Part shown: piece after piece, positions 51,887 to 56,118 of the stretch
Position numbering within the stretch: the first letter of the stretch is position 1
Layout: the number at the start of each line of letters is the position of its first letter
Assembly: GCA_019454875.1 (NCBI GenBank)
Contig: JACFNL010000012.1
Location: 1 to 56,118, forward strand
Origin: Candidatus Cloacimonadota bacterium
Lineage (GTDB): Bacteria > Muiribacteriota > UBA6191
DNA: 56,118 bases
Direction: 5' to 3'
The notes under the pieces: model-generated
Told to the model about the DNA's origin: nothing
Seen by the model: the letters and a program-made list of their open reading frames with translations, nothing else
The model's database searches: none
Program-made: the position numbers and the translations under genes

Positions 51887-53183
51887 GCATTCTCTGGTAT
51901 TGTGTGCACCCCGGTTGTCTCAATTTGTGAGAATGCTGATTTTGACATACGCCATTAGCATTCCTCTTTCCACAGGACTGACAAATACAGTCTCGATTCT
52001 TGGAAGTCTCACTATACTAGTACTGTGGTTGAGGAACAAGCCCTTGCAGACAAAAGCGTCCTCCTTTACCATGCGCCTTTTTGCCGTATGGATGATTTTG
52101 CTCATTGCTGCAAGTCTTTGGAGTACCCAACCCTACTATGGGTTGGTCGAGGTTTTTGGACATCTTCGTTTGCTTTTTGTCCTCTGTGCCCTGCATTGGT
52201 TTTATGAAGGGGGAATGGGTCAGAAGCTGATTGGTTATTTTTGTATGTCCATGGTTTTTTCCTGCCTGATTTTGTGTGCTGCACTGATGGGACTGATCGT
52301 GGTCTCAGGAAGCTTCCCGGCTCCCGTTTCTCTTGCTATAAAAATACAGGAAGGGTTTCGCAATCTGCATGGGTTTTCTGGTCTGGAATTACCTGTATTT
52401 GGGGTGGGGGGAAGTCCATTTTTAAACAGGGTTCACTGGAGCCCTTTACTTGCCTTCGCTTTAACAGCCTTGATTTATTGTATGTTCGTGCTGGGTAGAA
52501 GATCTCTTTGGAACTGGATTCAGCTTGGTACTGGGCTATTTTTACTGGTGTTGATGCAGGGCCGGGCCGGTTGGCTGGTCCTGTTTTTGGGCTGCCTTGC
52601 TGTGTCATTTGTGGGAAGCAGCTTAAAACAGAGGATGGGCAAGGCAGTGGGTCTGATCCTGATTACTTTTCTGTGTATTTTTTTTCTGCCTCCGGTTAAG
52701 GAAAGGGTGGAGCAGATTCATCTGGGATATCTGGAGTTTAAAGAAGGTAGATACGGGTATGGGATTGGAGACAGATTGATTCATATAGCCACGGGGCTGG
52801 AAGTATGGAAAACCTCACCCATGTTTGGTCATGGCACTGGTTCGTATTACCAGATCAATTCTATTTTTTCAAAAAAGATGTACCCTCAACATGAGCCGAC
52901 TAGCAATCCTCACAATCAGTATGTTTTACAGATGGTGGAGCAGGGGCTACTGGGCTTGTCTGTACTTTTATACCTTTTTGGTGCTGTAATATATCGGGGA
53001 TGGTCGTTATCAAGTCCCGGGCATCTTTTGTTGTTTATGGCAGGTGCAGGTTATGCGGTTCTAGGACTGTCCAGCATGTATTTGATGGATCAGCCCATGC
53101 AGCATGTTTTCTGGTTCATGCTGGCATTGGGTGAAGCCATGATCGGGAACAAAAATCAAAGGGAAAATTATGCAGATGCTTGA
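51885..53183 (+). CDS. O-antigen ligase (WaaL/Wzy-like membrane protein)
   Basis: The 432-residue protein has about 10-12 membrane helices. The large loop contains GHGTGSYYQ and NPHNQYVLQMVEQGLLGL (near 340), the conserved WaaL/Wzy_C region with essential His and Arg/Gln. GRAGWLVLFLGC near 230 is the second signature. It would ligate O-chain to lipid A core on the periplasmic face, or polymerise O-units. ATG 51885 coincides with the start of the divergent FkbM gene; TTG 51873 is also open, and ATG 51933 is a further option. No ribosome site decides among them. Confidence 0.85.
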   Translation: MHSLVLCAPRLSQFVRMLILTYAISIPLSTGLTNTVSILGSLTILVLWLRNKPLQTKASSFTMRLFAVWMILLIAASLWSTQPYYGLVEVFGHLRLLFVLCALHWFYEGGMGQKLIGYFCMSMVFSCLILCAALMGLIVVSGSFPAPVSLAIKIQEGFRNLHGFSGLELPVFGVGGSPFLNRVHWSPLLAFALTALIYCMFVLGRRSLWNWIQLGTGLFLLVLMQGRAGWLVLFLGCLAVSFVGSSLKQRMGKAVGLILITFLCIFFLPPVKERVEQIHLGYLEFKEGRYGYGIGDRLIHIATGLEVWKTSPMFGHGTGSYYQINSIFSKKMYPQHEPTSNPHNQYVLQMVEQGLLGLSVLLYLFGAVIYRGWSLSSPGHLLLFMAGAGYAVLGLSSMYLMDQPMQHVFWFMLALGEAMIGNKNQRENYADA

Positions 53184-54372
53184 AGCTGTGGCACGGAAGC
53201 TGGGTTGGTCGGAGTGGAGACTGGATAGAATCCGCAGCATGGAAAGGGTTATGGAGGGTTCCATATATGCTGAAATGGAGGGTGAAATCCTTCCAGTGAC
53301 CTGGTTCAGGATGGTTCATTCAAGTGCAGATGGCTGTGCCTGTGGCCGGTTTGTCATACCCTATCTTGGTACTATGGAAACGGCTGAGAATGAAGCCAGA
53401 CATAAAAGCCTTGTATGCTCCCTCCTAGGATTGCCAATGTCAGGAGCCTATGGTGGCCTTCTGATGGATTCCGAGGAAAACCTAAATTCATCTCTGATAC
53501 AGGCTTTGGCTCAACAGCATAAAAACTGGCTTGGGGTTGAGAGAGATCTTTGGCTGATGGGAACAAGTGAGATAGCGGATCAGCTGGCAGCAGAACTGGA
53601 AAAATTCTCAGACTCAATGGTGAGAGCCTCTATTCTGGGCAAGTCTATGGATCAAGGGGGAGTTGGTTACAGAAACAAACTTCATTATTTTCCGATGATG
53701 ACCTTGCTAAAAAGTTATTTTCGTCGTGAAGTAAGGGATCATACTGGAATTCGTTGTCTGGTAGTTGCACCACCATCTTTTTGGCCTGGATTGTGTAAAG
53801 AGCTGCAAAAGGCTGGATTTTTAATTGCAGGCGTTTCCGATGGTTTTGGTGGAATTTGTTCTAAAACCAGTCTGGATCAGGAGTTGCTTGACAGTCTTTC
53901 CCATCAGACACCAATGCGCATGGGAATGCGACCAGGTTCCATGTCTGGGGATCTTAGCGTTCACACTCAGGCTGAGTTCTACTGGGAGAAGGCTGATCTG
54001 TTGCTCATTATGGATCCGGCCTATTCGATTGCTGATGCAACCCACACAAAAGCGGATATAATTTTGCCGATAGGAGTGGATATTTCATCGGGGCATTTAG
54101 AGGCCCTTGAGGAAAAAGTAATTCTTCCCGATCTTCTGGCCTCTTGTGCGGAGTCGATTTTTGATTTTGTAGAAATGCAGCAGAATCTGGCATCAGAAGT
54201 ATTTTCAGAGAGTCGGATTGAGAAACTGATTTCCCGAAAAATTGAAGAGTCCATGGACAGAATTTACCAGGTGGCTTCAGAAACAAACTCATCCCACATA
54301 GAAGCGGCCTGGATGCTTGCCATGCAGAATCTGGAATCCAGATATCCAAAAATACATCTGGAGGCGGACTAG
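53170..54372 (+). CDS. Degenerate glutamate/leucine dehydrogenase homologue, probably non-catalytic
   Basis: The product is 400 residues, AAAGGGA eight bases before ATG 53170, overlapping the ligase end by 14 bases. The order of segments matches Glu/Leu/Phe/Val dehydrogenases: an N-terminal glycine-rich loop (GLPMSGAYGG, 87-96), a GTSEIADQ segment (131-138), ILGKSMDQGGVGYRNK (155-170) and a Rossmann part (CLVVAPPSFWPG then LQKAGFLIAGVSDGFGG, 196-228), ending in ADIILPIGV. The catalytic Lys of GGGKGG is Tyr 94 here and the NAD loop GxGxxG reads APPSFWPG, so neither catalysis nor normal NAD binding is expected. The role is unknown, possibly structural or regulatory. The stop TAG (54370-54372) includes the first base of the HNH element. 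Confidence 0.72.
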   Translation: MQMLEAVARKLGWSEWRLDRIRSMERVMEGSIYAEMEGEILPVTWFRMVHSSADGCACGRFVIPYLGTMETAENEARHKSLVCSLLGLPMSGAYGGLLMDSEENLNSSLIQALAQQHKNWLGVERDLWLMGTSEIADQLAAELEKFSDSMVRASILGKSMDQGGVGYRNKLHYFPMMTLLKSYFRREVRDHTGIRCLVVAPPSFWPGLCKELQKAGFLIAGVSDGFGGICSKTSLDQELLDSLSHQTPMRMGMRPGSMSGDLSVHTQAEFYWEKADLLLIMDPAYSIADATHTKADIILPIGVDISSGHLEALEEKVILPDLLASCAESIFDFVEMQQNLASEVFSESRIEKLISRKIEESMDRIYQVASETNSSHIEAAWMLAMQNLESRYPKIHLEAD

Positions 54373-54390
54373 GGGCTGTTGAACTTTGTC
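54372..54390 (+). repeat. Left terminal inverted repeat of the HNH element
   Basis: GGGGCTGTTGAACTTTGTC; preceded by the TA at 54370-54371. The first G also completes the TAG stop of the upstream gene. Confidence 0.75.
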
Positions 54391-54678
54391 ACAACAGTCT
54401 GTCACGGGGTTGCTGGTTTTGCTTCTTTATAATAAGTTTCACTCAAGCTGGGCACAATTCATCTGTCACGACCATTTTATCGTAAATTTTTCTTGACAGG
54501 GTTTTGGACACCATTTTCCAGTCTGTCCCAACACCTTAAATAGTATAGGTTTTAGTGCCGCATTTCTCTCTGTTTCTGCCTGATCCCACAAAGACTTTTC
54601 AAAAATTCTATAATTTCGGATTTTGCCCACTCTAGCCACCTCAAAACAAGCCCAAAAACCCCGTGGTAGTATAAATGT
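54391..54678. other. Non-coding left arm of the HNH element with repeated CTGTCACG
   Basis: 288 bases without a convincing gene; a minus-strand frame at 54466-54684 has no ribosome site and no recognisable sequence. CTGTCACG occurs at 54399-54406 and 54463-54470 here, and again at 55280-55287 and 55298-55305 inside the HNH gene, always on the plus strand. TATAAT (54609-54614) could be a -10 for the HNH gene. TTGACA near 54493 has no -10 at suitable distance. Confidence 0.5.
54609..54614 (+). promoter_or_regulatory. Candidate -10 box for the HNH gene
   Basis: Perfect TATAAT 65 bases before ATG 54679, with a poor -35. A second -10-like TATAAA at 54670-54675 is only three bases from the ATG, too close for normal use. 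Confidence 0.3.
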
Positions 54679-55602
54679 ATGCAAAACTTACATCAAAAAA
54701 TCACAGAAACTCTCATTGAATATAGAAAACAGGAAGGGCTCTTAATCGAACTGACTCAGGAAGCTGATTTCACCAAATTTTATCTGGAGCTTGGGTATTC
54801 CTCCTTGTTTGAGTATTTAAACATCGGTCAGGGAATCAGTGCTGCCACTGTAAGTAATTTGATTACTGTGGCTCGAAAAGCCGTTCAAATTCCAGCTATG
54901 AAAGAAGCTATAGATTCTGGGGAAGTGGGTTTAGCTAAACTGCGAAAAGTATCCTCGGTCATTACTTCTGAGAATAAATCGGAATGGATTGAAAAATCTA
55001 AAAAACTTTCCTGCCGGGAACTGGAAAAAGAAGTTGCCAAGGTGTCCACCTACAAACCCAGAAGGGATTTCTGGCAAAGAATCAATACTGATTATTTTCG
55101 TTTAAGTATTGATGCCACGGAATCCTTCAAAGCATTGGCAGAACGGGCCCAGGATGTTTTCTCCAAAAAATGCCAGGCCAACAAAACCTTAACAGAGGTG
55201 TTTGAATGGGCCTTAAATGAGGCTTTGGCTAAACATGACCCTCTGATTAAGGCGGAAAGGGCAAAAGCTAAAATGAAATCTGTCACGGCAAAGCAATCTG
55301 TCACGCAGGATGCTGGGCCCACGGATAATAAAAGAGAACACATCCCACAGGATATTTTAAATCAGGTGATTTTGAGGGATAAGGGCCGTTGTAGCTTTGA
55401 AAAGCATGGGAGAAGGTGCCGTCATAGACGGTTTCTGGATATTCACCATATAAAACCTGTGAATGATGGGGGCAAGAATACGGTGGAAAATCTGGCCACC
55501 CTTTGTGAAACGCATCATATTTATCTTCATCATCAGGAGGAAATTGATAGATCTTTGGCACTGATCCGGAGGCTTCGCCTTGAGCAGGGGATCAGGGGAT
55601 AG
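54679..55602 (+). CDS. HNH endonuclease-domain protein
   Basis: The product is 307 residues. The C-terminal HNH nuclease is complete: RDKGRCSFEKHGRRCRHR with zinc-type Cys pair (about 233-250), LDIHHIKPVNDGGKNTVENL and LATLCETHH (about 253-281). The N-terminal 110 residues are helical (SLFEYLNIGQGISAATVSNL then AIDSGEVGLAKLRKVSSVIT), like the multicopy HNH proteins of deltaproteobacteria and relatives, with a DUF222/13E12-like look. The linker (about 195-215) is basic and low-complexity and is encoded by the segment that carries two CTGTCACG copies. No Shine-Dalgarno sequence precedes the ATG. It is the only gene in the TIR-bounded element. DNA cleavage is expected from the motif; homing, transposition or host-gene roles are untested. 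Confidence 0.85.
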   Translation: MQNLHQKITETLIEYRKQEGLLIELTQEADFTKFYLELGYSSLFEYLNIGQGISAATVSNLITVARKAVQIPAMKEAIDSGEVGLAKLRKVSSVITSENKSEWIEKSKKLSCRELEKEVAKVSTYKPRRDFWQRINTDYFRLSIDATESFKALAERAQDVFSKKCQANKTLTEVFEWALNEALAKHDPLIKAERAKAKMKSVTAKQSVTQDAGPTDNKREHIPQDILNQVILRDKGRCSFEKHGRRCRHRRFLDIHHIKPVNDGGKNTVENLATLCETHHIYLHHQEEIDRSLALIRRLRLEQGIRG

Positions 55603-55631
55603 AATCACTGGGGGTGGACTAAGCCATGCTG

Positions 55632-55650
55632 GACAAAGATCAACAGCCCC
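55632..55650 (-). repeat. Right terminal inverted repeat of the HNH element
   Basis: On the minus strand GGGGCTGTTGATCTTTGTC, one mismatch to the left end; followed on the plus strand by TA at 55651-55652. Its first G completes the TAG stop of gloB on the minus strand. Confidence 0.75.
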
Positions 55651-56118
55651 TAAAATTGGTCCTTGAGTTGTCGTAGTCTGGAAAATTCTTCCACGGTTTC
55701 AGCTCTCAGGAAAGGATTTAATGTTAGCTCTATGCCCAGTTCGGATGGGAGGCTTGGTTTGTTTGATTCCCGTAGTTTCTGGATACTATTGCGGTAATTA
55801 AGAAGATTAGGATCCAAAGGCCATAGACTCAGGGCAAAATCCAGATTGGATAAGGTGTATTCGTGGGTACAGCAGATAAGTGTATCTTCCGGTAATTTTT
55901 TTATGGAGGCAAGAGAGGCAAACATTTCCTTTGGACTACCTTCAAAAAGACGACCACAGCCCATAGAAAATAGAGTGTCTCCACAAAACAGGATTTTGAA
56001 ATCAGGAGCATAATAGCAGCAGTGACCAATCGTATGTCCTGGGGTTTCCCAGGCTAAAATCTGGATTCCTGCAATGGTAAAGGTGACTTGTGATGATAAA
56101 TCCAGCTCAAACGAATGT
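55650..56118 (-). CDS. gloB: Hydroxyacylglutathione hydrolase (glyoxalase II), cut by window edge
   Basis: The reading frame is open to the end of the window; about 156 C-terminal residues are visible. WETPGHTIGHCCYY is the metallo-beta-lactamase fold motif with metal-binding His. FCGDTLFSMGCGRLFEGSP contains the conserved Asp metal ligand and the GloB signature. CTHEYTLSNLDFA has the next His, and the C-terminal DPNLLNYRNSIQKLRE matches the family's glutathione-binding tail. It hydrolyses S-lactoylglutathione to lactate and glutathione in methylglyoxal detoxification. Its TAG stop (55652-55650 on the minus strand) is completed by the first G of the HNH element's right repeat. The true start lies beyond 56118. 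Confidence 0.93.
   Translation of the reverse strand, partial: HSFELDLSSQVTFTIAGIQILAWETPGHTIGHCCYYAPDFKILFCGDTLFSMGCGRLFEGSPKEMFASLASIKKLPEDTLICCTHEYTLSNLDFALSLWPLDPNLLNYRNSIQKLRESNKPSLPSELGIELTLNPFLRAETVEEFSRLRQLKDQF

Larger units (their letters stand above)
54372..55650. mobile_element. Putative HNH-gene element with terminal inverted repeats and TA duplication
   Basis: The ends are imperfect 19-bp inverted repeats, GGGGCTGTTGAACTTTGTC at 54372-54390 and the complement of GGGGCTGTTGATCTTTGTC at 55650-55632 (18/19 identical). TA flanks both ends (54370-54371 and 55651-55652), as for Tc1/mariner/IS630-type insertion. The 1279-bp interior holds one gene, the HNH protein at 54679-55602, and no transposase, so mobilisation would need a protein in trans or an unknown role of the HNH protein. 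A palindrome CTGTTG/CAACAG (54376-54397) lies at the left end. The element could be a MITE-like cargo carrier. No second copy is visible in this window, so mobility is inferred from the ends alone. Confidence 0.6.

Noticed and set aside
54493..54498. TTGACA as -35 for the HNH gene
   Set aside because: There is no -10 at 16-18 bases downstream.
54466..54684. 72-residue minus-strand frame in the left arm of the HNH element
   Set aside because: No ribosome site and no recognisable sequence; it overlaps the start of the HNH gene. Considered non-coding.
1..56118. tRNA, rRNA and CRISPR arrays
   Set aside because: None seen on either strand by reading; a tRNA T-arm-like GGTTCCAACC near 3358 is part of a simple hairpin without cloverleaf context.

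Overview
The window (about 43% GC by eye) looks like a chromosome segment of a flagellated, Gram-negative bacterium. It carries fliK-flgD-flgE, phosphatidylserine decarboxylase, O-antigen/LPS genes with a WecA-type initiator, a flippase and an O-antigen ligase, and many genes with signal peptides. The mix of DUF58 plus TgpA-like transglutaminase, a giant chitobiase-repeat secreted protein, AAA/PD-(D/E)XK proteins and an HNH protein would fit a deltaproteobacterial or Bdellovibrionota-like lineage. That placement is a guess from gene content; no rRNA or marker gene fixes it.

Layout. 1-2028: two tandem copies of an AAA ATPase with a PD-(D/E)XK nuclease domain, the first cut by the window edge. 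2089-3185: a CsgG/LpoB-like secreted protein and a small unknown. 3296-6901: minus-strand group of a Cys/Asp/Gly repeat secreted peptide, a thioredoxin fusion and a halogenase-like flavoprotein, with a possible structured RNA at its 3' end. 6921-9476: an 851-residue secreted protein with a glycine-rich hydrophobic region. 9510-12918: DUF58, TgpA-like transglutaminase and an STN-domain protein. 13003-25734: one 4243-residue secreted protein. 25854-31764: fliK, flgD and an unusually long flgE, closed by a strong terminator. 31929-33619: lone receiver domain, psd and a small unknown.

33621-53183 is a surface-polysaccharide locus. Three minus-strand genes (two glycosyltransferases and a PolX N-terminal-like protein) are followed by a tightly overlapped plus-strand operon from 36309 to 44206. 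That operon makes a CDP-linked 4-keto-6-deoxy sugar (rfbF, rfbG), epimerises, probably C-methylates and reduces it, and ends with a Wzx-type flippase. Four glycosyltransferases, two FkbM methyltransferases, a WecA/MraY-family transferase, an NAD-dependent epimerase and an O-antigen ligase complete the locus. A degenerate glutamate-dehydrogenase homologue follows the ligase at 53170-54372.

54372-55650 is a compact element with 19-bp terminal inverted repeats (one mismatch), a flanking TA duplication and a single HNH-endonuclease gene but no recognisable transposase. It sits exactly in the TA shared by the stop codons of two convergent genes, the GDH-like gene and gloB, so both still end with TAG at the element borders. 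This is the observation I consider most worth follow-up.
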